Positions 6,401 to 13,134 of a stretch of DNA of 13,134 bases are shown in pieces. This DNA is from an uncultured Burkholderiales bacterium (GTDB taxonomy: Bacteria; Pseudomonadota; Gammaproteobacteria; Burkholderiales; Burkholderiaceae). Both the position numbers and the translations under genes were made by a program. Under the pieces are notes generated by a model. It searched no databases. It was not told where the DNA came from and worked only from the letters and a program-made list of their open reading frames with translations. Position 1 is the stretch's first letter. Every line of letters begins with the position of its first letter. The stretch covers positions 1 through 13,134 of the forward strand of contig CALBEV010000025.1 of the NCBI GenBank assembly GCA_937891045.1. Direction: 5' to 3'.

Positions 6401-7177
6401 ATGAACCCACAAATTATAGGAAGCTCCGTTTCATGGGCCGATTGGCTGCAAACGCCTGCTGGGCTGTACTTGGCCGAATGGGAAACCGCGCAGTTTGACC
6501 AAGCCGTGGCCGATGTGTTTGGCTACCACGGATTGCAACTCGGTCAGCCAGACCTGCCAAGCTTGCGCAACAGCCGCATACGCCATTGCTGGGTTGGCGA
6601 CAACCAGCTGCAGGCCCACACCCAAGCTTCCTTGTTCACCGACCCGGTGGCCTTGCCTTTCCCCGACCAGAGCCTGGACTTGGTGGTCTTGCCCCACACC
6701 TTGGAGTTGAGCCACGACCCGCATGCCAGCTTGCGCGAGGTCGAGCGTGTCTTGGTGCCCGAGGGCAGGGTGATCATCAGCGGTTTCAACCCCATGAGCC
6801 TGTGGGGCCAACGCCAGCAACGTGCCCGTTTTGTCGCCCGCTTGGGGGTGCAAACCCATTTCTTGCCTGATGACGTGGACTTCATCGGCTATTGGCGGCT
6901 GCGCGATTGGCTGCGCTTGCTCAGCTTTGAGGTGGAAGCCGGGCGCTTTGGTTGTTACCGGCCCTCGGTGCAATCGCCCCAATGGCTCAAGCGCTTTGCT
7001 TGGATGGAGAAGGCTGGTGCGCGTTGGTGGCCGATCTTTGGCGCGGCGTATTTTTTGGTGGGCATCAAACGGGTGCGCGGCATGCGCTTGATGGGGCCGG
7101 TGTGGAACCGTGCCAAGGCCCGTGCCAACCATGCTGTGCCCACGGTCAACAAAACACCCCAAGAGCCGCAAGCATGA
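6401..7177 (+). CDS. yafS: YafS-like SAM-dependent methyltransferase domain protein
   Basis: 258 residues related to the poorly characterised E. coli YafS; the substrate is unknown. The central part resembles a Methyltransf_11 domain: [18 protein letters not shown], then [18 protein letters not shown], then [13 protein letters not shown]. The last of these is a signature I associate with YafS. The usual glycine-rich SAM motif (DxGxGxG) is not present; FGYHGLQLG stands in its place, as I recall in YafS, so cofactor binding must be atypical if it occurs. A hydrophobic stretch near [11 protein letters not shown] follows. Start at ATG 6401 is supported by AAGGA at 6389-6393. The last bases overlap rnhA by ATGA (7174-7177). 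The mltD/yafS/rnhA neighbourhood matches that in enterobacteria and supports the assignment. Confidence 0.75.
   Translation: MNPQIIGSSVSWADWLQTPAGLYLAEWETAQFDQAVADVFGYHGLQLGQPDLPSLRNSRIRHCWVGDNQLQAHTQASLFTDPVALPFPDQSLDLVVLPHTLELSHDPHASLREVERVLVPEGRVIISGFNPMSLWGQRQQRARFVARLGVQTHFLPDDVDFIGYWRLRDWLRLLSFEVEAGRFGCYRPSVQSPQWLKRFAWMEKAGARWWPIFGAAYFLVGIKRVRGMRLMGPVWNRAKARANHAVPTVNKTPQEPQA
6413..6418 (-). promoter_or_regulatory. Candidate -10 element for mltD
   Basis: A perfect TATAAT on the minus strand lies 56 nt before the mltD ATG (6356), inside the start of the divergent methyltransferase gene. No convincing -35 hexamer is found 16-18 nt upstream, so strength is uncertain. Confidence 0.35.
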
Positions 7178-7620
7178 GCCGCGTCATCATCTACACCGAT
7201 GGCGCTTGCAAGGGCAACCCTGGGCCTGGCGGCTGGGGCGTGTTTTTGCGCTACGGCACGGTTGAAAAAGATTTGTACGGCGGCGAAGCCCAAACCACCA
7301 ACAACCGCATGGAGTTGACCGCGGTCATCGAGGCATTGCGGGCCCTGACGCGGCCCTGCCAAGTGGACTTCTACATGGACAGCGAGTACGTGCGCAAAGG
7401 CATCACCGAATGGATGAGCGGCTGGAAAGCACGCGGCTGGCGCACGGCCGCCAAGCAGCCGGTGAAAAACGAAGACTTGTGGCGTGTCATGGATGAGTTG
7501 CTGTCACAAAGCGGACACTGCATCGCTTGGCATTGGGTCAAGGGCCATTCGGGTGACCCTGGCAATGAACGCGCCGATGCGCTGGCCAACGAAGGTGTGC
7601 GCATGGTGCAAACAAGTTGA
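7174..7620 (+). CDS. rnhA: Ribonuclease HI
   Basis: Degrades the RNA strand of RNA-DNA hybrids: R-loops and Okazaki primers. The 148-residue protein has all catalytic and metal-binding residues: D9 ([16 protein letters not shown]), E47 (TNNRMELTA), D69 (FYMDSEYV), H125 in [10 protein letters not shown] and D135 (NERADALA). It also has the basic protrusion region ([20 protein letters not shown]), as in E. coli RNase HI, and normal length. The ATG at 7174 shares ATGA with the methyltransferase stop and has no strong Shine-Dalgarno sequence, which suggests coupled translation. In enterobacteria dnaQ is a neighbour; here a transporter gene follows 37 nt downstream. Confidence 0.97.
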   Translation: MSRVIIYTDGACKGNPGPGGWGVFLRYGTVEKDLYGGEAQTTNNRMELTAVIEALRALTRPCQVDFYMDSEYVRKGITEWMSGWKARGWRTAAKQPVKNEDLWRVMDELLSQSGHCIAWHWVKGHSGDPGNERADALANEGVRMVQTS

Positions 7621-7657
7621 TAATGAATTGATCCGGCTCACCCTCATACACACCCTT

Positions 7658-9010
7658 ATGTCCTCTAAGAACACCAGAACTGCCATCGCCCTTGTAGCCC
7701 TTGCTGCCGCCGCTGTTGGCGGTTGGTACATCCAAAACAAACCGGTGCAAACAACCAGCCCAGCCGGTGCGCCTGCCATGGCTGGTGGCCCCGCTTCGGG
7801 TGCGCCTGCATCGGCTGGAACGCCTGCGGCGGGTGGCCCTGCTGCCAAACCGGGTGCACCGGGTGCTGCGCCTGGGGGTCCCCCTGCGGGACCACCGCGT
7901 GCCATGGGTGTGGAAGTGGCCTTGGTTGAAAGTGCCCCCCTGCGTGACGATGCCCAAACTGTGGGCACCTTGAAATCGAAACAAAACACCATGGTGCGCC
8001 CCGAAGTGGCCGGTCGGGTCACGGCATTGGGTTTCAGTGATGGCAGCCAGGTGCGAGCCGGTCAAACCTTGGTGCAACTGGACGACAGCTTGCAACGCGC
8101 TGAAGTTCAGCAAGCGCAGGCGCAAGTGGGCATCGCCCAGTCCAACCACAAACGCAATCAAGACTTGGTGGCGCAAGGCTTCATTGCGCAACGCGCCTTG
8201 GACGAAAGCCAAGCCAGTTTGGCCGTGGCACAAGCCCAGTTGTCTCTCACCTGCGCCCGCTGGCAGCGCATGCGCATCGTCGCCCCTTATGCAGGCACGG
8301 TGGGCATTCGCACGGTGAACGTGGGCGACTATGTGAAAGACGGCGCCGACTTGGTGAACTTGGAAGACCTGGGCGCCTTGTACGTCGACTTCCGCTTGCC
8401 CGAGCGCTACCAAGGCAAGGTGGGCTTGAAGCAAACCGTGGAAGTGGTGATTGATGCCTTGCCCGGTCGCACCTTCTTTGCCCGCATCGAAGCCATCGAT
8501 CCCTTGATTGATGCCAATGGCCGCGCCATCAGCGTTCGCGCCGTGCTGCCCAATGGCGGTGGTGCCGCCAAACCAGCCGTGGTGAACACCGCCAGCAAAG
8601 CCAACGCCGCTGCTGGCTCGGCCGAAGCCGTGTGTCCCGCAGGACCCACCATGTCGGCTGACAAACCGGTGGCCCCGGGCCCGCTGCGCCCCGGCATGTT
8701 CGCCCGTGTGAATGCTTTGTTTGCGTTGAAACAAGCTGCTTTGTCGGTGCCCGAGGAAGCCATCGTGCCCATGGGCGGCAAGCAATTCGTCATCAAAGCC
8801 GTGCCGCCCGAGGCCGTGCCCAATGCGGGACCGCTGCCGCCAGACACCAAAGTCGTGTCGCTGCGCACGGAAGTCAAGCTGGGGGCGCGTCGCCCCGGCA
8901 AGGTGGAAATTTTGTCGGGCCTGAGCGCCACCGACACCGTGGTGGTCGCCGGTCAGCACCGTCTGCAAAAAGACGGCACCGCCCTGCGCGTGGTCGAGAC
9001 CAGGAACTGA
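7658..9010 (+). CDS. RND efflux periplasmic adaptor (membrane fusion) protein
   Basis: The adaptor links an inner-membrane RND pump to an outer-membrane channel. From the ATG at 7658 it has 450 residues: an N-terminal hydrophobic anchor (TAIALVALAAAAVGGWYI), a long Ala/Gly/Pro-rich linker (about 34-80), and then the usual order of domains. First half of the lipoyl domain: VRPEVAGRVTALGFSDG and LVQLDD. Alpha-hairpin: AEVQQAQAQVGIAQSN and onward. Second lipoyl half: MRIVAPYAGTVGIRTVNVGD. Beta-barrel and membrane-proximal domain: LRPGMFARVNALF and LSVPEEAIVPMGGKQFV. An extra Ala/Pro-rich stretch of about 43 residues (300-342) interrupts the barrel just before LRPGMF. An upstream in-frame start inside rnhA was rejected because it would overlap that gene and precede the anchor. 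No Shine-Dalgarno sequence is evident. The permease gene begins one base after the stop. Confidence 0.92.
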   Translation: MSSKNTRTAIALVALAAAAVGGWYIQNKPVQTTSPAGAPAMAGGPASGAPASAGTPAAGGPAAKPGAPGAAPGGPPAGPPRAMGVEVALVESAPLRDDAQTVGTLKSKQNTMVRPEVAGRVTALGFSDGSQVRAGQTLVQLDDSLQRAEVQQAQAQVGIAQSNHKRNQDLVAQGFIAQRALDESQASLAVAQAQLSLTCARWQRMRIVAPYAGTVGIRTVNVGDYVKDGADLVNLEDLGALYVDFRLPERYQGKVGLKQTVEVVIDALPGRTFFARIEAIDPLIDANGRAISVRAVLPNGGGAAKPAVVNTASKANAAAGSAEAVCPAGPTMSADKPVAPGPLRPGMFARVNALFALKQAALSVPEEAIVPMGGKQFVIKAVPPEAVPNAGPLPPDTKVVSLRTEVKLGARRPGKVEILSGLSATDTVVVAGQHRLQKDGTALRVVETRN

Positions 9011-9011
9011 G

Positions 9012-12000
9012 ATGCAACTGCCCGAGCTGTCCATCCGCCGTCCGGTCTTTGCGACCGTTTTGTCCTTGCTCATCGTTTTGGTGGGCGTGGTCTCCTTCAA
9101 CCGACTCGTGATTCGCGAGTACCCGAAGATCGACAACCCCACGGTCACGGTTGAAACCCGTTATGTCGGTGCGTCCAGCGCGGTCATGGAGTCACAGGTC
9201 ACCAAGGTGTTGGAAGACTCGCTCTCGGGTGTCGAAGGTTTGGATGTCATCTCGTCCATCAGCCGCCAAGAGCAAAGCCAAATCACGGTCAAGTTTTTAC
9301 TCTCCCGCGACCCGGATGCCGCAGCCGCGGATGTGCGCGACAAAGTCTCGCGGGTGCGACAACGCCTGCCCACCGGCATTGATGAACCAGTTATTTCCAA
9401 AGTGGAGGCCGATGCTTTTCCGGTCATTTGGATTTCGTTCAATTCGGACACGCTGAACACTTTGCAACTGAGTGATTTGGCCAACCGCTTGGCCAAGCCG
9501 ATGATGCAAACCGCGCCCGGCGTGGCCGATGTGCGGGTGTTTGGTGAGCGCAAATACGCCATGCGGATTTGGCTTGATACCGACCGCTTGGCTTCCTACA
9601 AACTGACGCCGCAAGACGTGGAAGACGCGTTGCGCCGCGCCAATGTGGAAGTGCCTGCGGGCCGGGTGGAAAGCCAAGCGCGTGAGTTCAACGTCACCAC
9701 CGCCACCGATTTGCGCACCACCACCGAGTTCGAGGACATCGTGGTGCGCACCGTCAACGGCATGCCGGTTCGCATTGGCGATGTGGCGCGGATTGAGCAA
9801 GGCCCCTTGGCCGAACGTTTCTCGGTGCGCTACAACAGCAACGAATCGATCGCGCTGGGTGTGCTGCGCAACGCCACGGCCAATCCTTTGGAGTTGAGCA
9901 AAGCCATCACCGCCATGCTGCCGCGCATCAAAGAAAACCTGCCCCCGGGTGTGCGCATCGAGGTGGCCAACGACTCCTCGGTGTTCATTGAGAAATCCAT
10001 TGAAGCCGTGTTCCAAACCATTTTGGAAGCCGCTGCGCTGGTGTCTTTGGTCATCTTTATTTTCTTGCGCACCTTGCGAGCTTCCATCATTCCCTTGGTC
10101 ACCATCCCGGTGGCACTGGTTGGCAGTTTCGCCTTGATGGCCTTGTTTGGCTCTTCCATCAACTCGCTCACGCTGCTGGCGCTGGTGCTGGCCATTGGCT
10201 TGGTGGTGGACGACTCGATCGTGGTGCTGGAGAACATTTACCGCTACATCGAAGAGGGCATGACGCCGTTTGCGGCGGCCATCAAAGGTTCGCGCGAAAT
10301 TGGTTTTGCGGTGGTGGCGATGACGCTCACTTTGGTGGCGGTGTTCGCGCCCTTGGCCTTCACGCCGGGTCGCACCGGGCGCTTGTTCGCCGAGTTCGCG
10401 CAGGCCTTGGCCGGTGCTGTGCTCATCTCGGGCGTCGTCGCCTTGTCGCTCACGCCCATGATGTCCGCGCTGCTGCTCAAGCACAACCACAAGCCCAGTT
10501 GGTTCGACCGTTTCATCGGCAAAGGCTTGGATGCCATGACGAATGGTTACAGCCGTTTCCTGCGTTGGACCTTGACCTCTTGGCATTTCGGGCGGGTGCA
10601 GTTTTCACGGCGTTGGTTGGTCGTGGCCATCATGTTGGCCGCGGCTGGTGGCTCGTGGCAATTGCTCAAAGCCGCCAAGAGTGAGCTTTCGCCAATGGAA
10701 GACCGCGGCGTGATTTTGATTGTCATCAATGGCCCTGACGGTGCCACCCTGGAGTACACCGCCAAGTACGTGAACATGCTGGAAAAAATCGGACGCAAAT
10801 ACAGCGAGTTCGACAAGTTCTTTGCCGTGGTGGGCAACCCCACAGTGGCACAAGGCGCAGTGTTTTTGGGCGCATTGCCTTGGGGCGAGCGCAAAAAATC
10901 CACGCTCGACTTGGCGCGTGAAATGATGCCCAGCGTGGCCGGTTTGCCAGGCGTCATGGCCTTTCCCATCACACCCCCGTCCCTCGGCCAAGCGTTTCGC
11001 GAGCGTCCTTTGAATTTCGTGGTGCTGACGAATGACAGTTATGAAAACCTGGCCCAGGTGACCAAAACCATGCAAGATGAAATTGCCAAGAACCCCGGCA
11101 TCTTGAGCGTGGACGTGGACCTGCGCCTGAACAAACCCGAGATCAGCATGGAAGTCGACCGCGAGCGTGCCGCCGATGTGGGCGTGCCGGTGGACGCGAT
11201 TGCGCGGGCCGTGGAAACCGCCATGGGCGGGCGCATGGTGACCAAGTTCAAGCGCGATGGCGAACAGTACGACGTGGTGGTGCAAACCGACGCCAAGGAC
11301 CGCAATTCGCCGTTGGACATCGAGAAAATTTTCGTGCGCGGTAAGGGCGACGCCATGGTGCCGCTGTCCTCCTTGGTGATTTTGAAAGAAGTGGTGGTGC
11401 CGCGCGAGCTGAACCATTTCTCGCAACGCCGCAGCGTCAGCTTCACCGCCAACTTGGCCCCCACCTATTCCTTGGGCCAAGCGCTGGACTTCATGAAGGT
11501 CGTCAGCGCCAAAGTCTTGAAGCCGGGCTACAGCACCGATGTCAACGGCAGTTCACGCGAGTTTGTGCAGTCCTCGGGCTCGCTCACGGGTGTCTTTGTG
11601 CTGGCCTTGGTGTTCATCTTCTTGGTGTTGGCCGCGCAGTTTGAAAGCTTTGTCGACCCGTTTGTCATTTTGTTGTCGGTGCCGCTCTCGATGGTGGGCG
11701 CTTTGTTGGCGCTGAAATGGACCGGCAGCACCTTGAACGTGTACAGCCAAATTGGGCTCATTACTTTGGTGGGCTTGATCACCAAGCACGGCATTTTGAT
11801 TGTTGAGTTTGCCAACCAGTTGCGGGCCACCGGCCTGAGCGCCGTCGAGGCGGTGCACCGCGCCGCCACTTTGCGGCTGCGCCCCATCTTGATGACCACC
11901 GGCGCCATGGTGCTGGGCGCGATTCCGCTGGCGCTGGCCACCGGCGCAGGCTCAGAAAGCCGTCAGCAAATTGGCTGGGTGATCGTGGGCGGCATGAGCT

Positions 12001-12116
12001 TGGGCACCTTGCTCACCATCTTCGTGGTGCCCACCATGTACACGTTGTTTGCCCGCCAAGCCACGCCCGGTCCCAACACCGCAGCTTTTGAGGACACGAC
12101 GCCATCGCCAGCCTAG
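9012..12116 (+). CDS. RND efflux permease, HAE1 (AcrB-like) family
   Basis: The proton-driven inner-membrane pump of a tripartite efflux system, 1034 residues, the normal family length. It begins [20 protein letters not shown] (TM1), followed by the porter domain ([15 protein letters not shown]), then TM2-TM6 with [13 protein letters not shown] carrying the proton-relay pair D400-D401, and, in the second half, [16 protein letters not shown] with K925, the equivalent of AcrB D407/D408 and K940. The duplicated layout (second TM1-like segment near [15 protein letters not shown]) is complete. AGGA at 9002-9005, inside the end of the adaptor gene, is a good ribosome binding site, so the two are co-translated. 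The substrate is unknown; drugs, solvents or metabolites are all possible. No outer-membrane factor follows. The stop shares CTAG with the convergent moaA stop. Confidence 0.96.
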   Translation: MQLPELSIRRPVFATVLSLLIVLVGVVSFNRLVIREYPKIDNPTVTVETRYVGASSAVMESQVTKVLEDSLSGVEGLDVISSISRQEQSQITVKFLLSRDPDAAAADVRDKVSRVRQRLPTGIDEPVISKVEADAFPVIWISFNSDTLNTLQLSDLANRLAKPMMQTAPGVADVRVFGERKYAMRIWLDTDRLASYKLTPQDVEDALRRANVEVPAGRVESQAREFNVTTATDLRTTTEFEDIVVRTVNGMPVRIGDVARIEQGPLAERFSVRYNSNESIALGVLRNATANPLELSKAITAMLPRIKENLPPGVRIEVANDSSVFIEKSIEAVFQTILEAAALVSLVIFIFLRTLRASIIPLVTIPVALVGSFALMALFGSSINSLTLLALVLAIGLVVDDSIVVLENIYRYIEEGMTPFAAAIKGSREIGFAVVAMTLTLVAVFAPLAFTPGRTGRLFAEFAQALAGAVLISGVVALSLTPMMSALLLKHNHKPSWFDRFIGKGLDAMTNGYSRFLRWTLTSWHFGRVQFSRRWLVVAIMLAAAGGSWQLLKAAKSELSPMEDRGVILIVINGPDGATLEYTAKYVNMLEKIGRKYSEFDKFFAVVGNPTVAQGAVFLGALPWGERKKSTLDLAREMMPSVAGLPGVMAFPITPPSLGQAFRERPLNFVVLTNDSYENLAQVTKTMQDEIAKNPGILSVDVDLRLNKPEISMEVDRERAADVGVPVDAIARAVETAMGGRMVTKFKRDGEQYDVVVQTDAKDRNSPLDIEKIFVRGKGDAMVPLSSLVILKEVVVPRELNHFSQRRSVSFTANLAPTYSLGQALDFMKVVSAKVLKPGYSTDVNGSSREFVQSSGSLTGVFVLALVFIFLVLAAQFESFVDPFVILLSVPLSMVGALLALKWTGSTLNVYSQIGLITLVGLITKHGILIVEFANQLRATGLSAVEAVHRAATLRLRPILMTTGAMVLGAIPLALATGAGSESRQQIGWVIVGGMSLGTLLTIFVVPTMYTLFARQATPGPNTAAFEDTTPSPA

Positions 12117-13134
12117 CCGCCGATGTAGCTCATCTCGACGCGTTTTTGGCCGGGCACTGGCGGCGGTTGCAGGTTTTGGCCGCGCAACTCTGAGTAGCGG
12201 TCCTCGCGCTCGTTCCAAATCAGGCCAATCGCAGAGGCGATGTCCGCGTCCGAGGTGCCGTTGCGCAACAGGGTGCGCAAATCAAACCCTTGGGCGGCGA
12301 ACAAACACAAATACAGCTGGCCTTCGGTGGACAAGCGGGCGCGGTTGCAGTCGCTGCAAAACGCCTGCGTCACGCTGCTGATGACGCCCACCTCGCCCAA
12401 GCGCGGGTCGAACACGCCTTGCGCGTTGGCGTAGCCCCAGCGCTGCGCGGTCTCGCCCGGTGCGCTGGCTTCCAGCGGCACCAAGGGGAACTCGGTTTGC
12501 AGCAGCTTGATCAGTTCTGCTGAAGGCAGCACCTCGTCCATTTGCCAGCCGTTGGTTTCGCCGACATCCATGTACTCGATGAAGCGCAGGGTGAGGCCGC
12601 TGCCTCGGAAATGTCGCGCCATTGGGATGATTTCGCTCAGGTTGGTGCTTTTCTTCACCACCATGTTGATCTTCAGGCCGCTGAAACCGCCTTTGGCGTC
12701 ACGCCCCAGACCCACTTCTTTGGCGGCTTCGATGCCATCCAGCACATCGGCCACTGGGAAATCCACGTCGTTCATGGCGCGGAAGATGGGGTCGTTCAAG
12801 CCGTCCAAGCTCACCGTCACGCGTTGCAAACCCGCAGCTTTCAAACTGGCGGCCTTGCGGCGCAGCAAGGAGCCATTGGTGGTGAGTGTCAGGTCCAGCG
12901 GCAGGCCCTCGGGGGTGCGCAGCGCGGCCAGTTGCTCGATCAGCACTTCCAGGTTTTTGCGCAGCAGCGGCTCGCCGCCGGTCAGTCGCAGCTTTTGCAC
13001 GCCGTGCGACACGAACAGTCGGGCGATGCGGGTGATTTCCTCGAAGCTCAACAGCGCGGTTTGCGGCAGGTATTTGTAATCAGCGTTGAAGACTTCCTTG
13101 GGCATGCAGTAGTTGCAGCGGAAGTTGCAGCGGT
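12113..13134 (-). CDS. moaA: GTP 3',8-cyclase MoaA (5' end cut by window)
   Basis: A radical-SAM enzyme that converts GTP to 3',8-cyclo-GTP, the first step of molybdenum cofactor synthesis, in partnership with MoaC. The reading frame runs on through the window edge; reading back from the internal ATG at 13105 gives [10 protein letters not shown], the CX3CX2C motif of the SAM cluster, so that ATG is not the start and about 20-40 N-terminal residues are missing. Other signatures: [13 protein letters not shown] (SAM binding), [15 protein letters not shown], the second cluster [19 protein letters not shown] (CX2CX13C), and the C-terminal GG (SYIGG), whose tail reaches the active site. The gene is complete at its 3' end and convergent with the RND permease. 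Confidence 0.97.
   Translation of the reverse strand, partial: RCNFRCNYCMPKEVFNADYKYLPQTALLSFEEITRIARLFVSHGVQKLRLTGGEPLLRKNLEVLIEQLAALRTPEGLPLDLTLTTNGSLLRRKAASLKAAGLQRVTVSLDGLNDPIFRAMNDVDFPVADVLDGIEAAKEVGLGRDAKGGFSGLKINMVVKKSTNLSEIIPMARHFRGSGLTLRFIEYMDVGETNGWQMDEVLPSAELIKLLQTEFPLVPLEASAPGETAQRWGYANAQGVFDPRLGEVGVISSVTQAFCSDCNRARLSTEGQLYLCLFAAQGFDLRTLLRNGTSDADIASAIGLIWNEREDRYSELRGQNLQPPPVPGQKRVEMSYIGG

Noticed and set aside
6357..6410. GTG start for mltD adding 18 residues
   Set aside because: The extension precedes a good signal peptide and would bury it internally; the ATG at 6356 gives a standard exported protein.
7484..7657. N-terminal extension of the RND adaptor into rnhA
   Set aside because: It would overlap rnhA in another frame by over 100 bases and place Cys/Trp-rich sequence before the membrane anchor; ATG 7658 gives a normal signal anchor.
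7538..9148. Long open frame (536 codons) on the minus strand across the adaptor gene
   Set aside because: It is antisense to a clear RND adaptor, its translation is rich in His/Gln/Gly with no family pattern, and long antisense frames are common in GC-rich genes with few stops.
9297..10586. Minus-strand open frame of 429 codons within the RND permease
   Set aside because: Same antisense shadow effect; no domain, no plausible start context, and the plus-strand gene is unmistakable.
1..13134. CRISPR arrays, insertion sequences, tRNAs, attachment sites
   Set aside because: No regularly spaced repeats, terminal inverted repeats, transposase motifs or tRNA cloverleafs were seen by eye on either strand.

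Overview
This 13.1 kb window looks like a chromosomal segment of a Burkholderiales betaproteobacterium, most likely of the Comamonadaceae. The evidence is the protein style (dnaX starting MSYLVLARKYRP, a YafS-type methyltransferase next to rnhA), the moderately high GC of the core genes and TTG/CAAG-rich codon use. The genus cannot be fixed from the sequence alone. Most of the window is well-known housekeeping and transport content. I did not find a convincing wholly new system, but several local details deserve a second look.

Layout. (1) 1-1014: the 3' part of an RTX-type calcium-binding, probably secreted, protein whose 5' end lies outside the window. An in-frame TAA (541-543) falls inside a Ser/Gly-rich linker, and the same frame stays open to 1014, encoding a long helical tail. 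This part is visibly poorer in GC than the rest. (2) 1015-1216: a short spacer with two small hairpins, then the 4.5S/SRP RNA gene on the minus strand, divergent from dnaX. (3) 1217-3804: the conserved dnaX-ybaB-recR operon (clamp loader, nucleoid-associated protein, recombinational repair). dnaX carries a run of nine A where slippage in either direction gives an immediate stop, a likely way to make the short gamma subunit. (4) 3895-4932: a lone ABC-type substrate-binding protein of the NMT1/SsuA-like class, convergent with (5) 4929-6356 (minus): mltD, a lytic transglycosylase with LysM repeats. (6) 6401-7620: a yafS-like methyltransferase and rnhA, translationally coupled; mltD/yafS/rnhA resembles the enterobacterial neighbourhood without gloB and dnaQ. 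(7) 7658-12116: an RND efflux pair (periplasmic adaptor plus inner-membrane HAE1-type permease) with no outer-membrane channel beside it. (8) 12113-13134 (minus): moaA, molybdenum cofactor biosynthesis, cut by the window end just upstream of its first Fe-S motif.

Packing is tight. Both convergent gene pairs (substrate-binding protein/mltD and RND permease/moaA) overlap by 4 nt at their stop codons. Several co-directional pairs overlap or nearly touch (ybaB/recR, yafS/rnhA, adaptor/permease). Two divergent starts (ffs/dnaX and mltD/yafS) have closely packed, opposed promoter-like elements.
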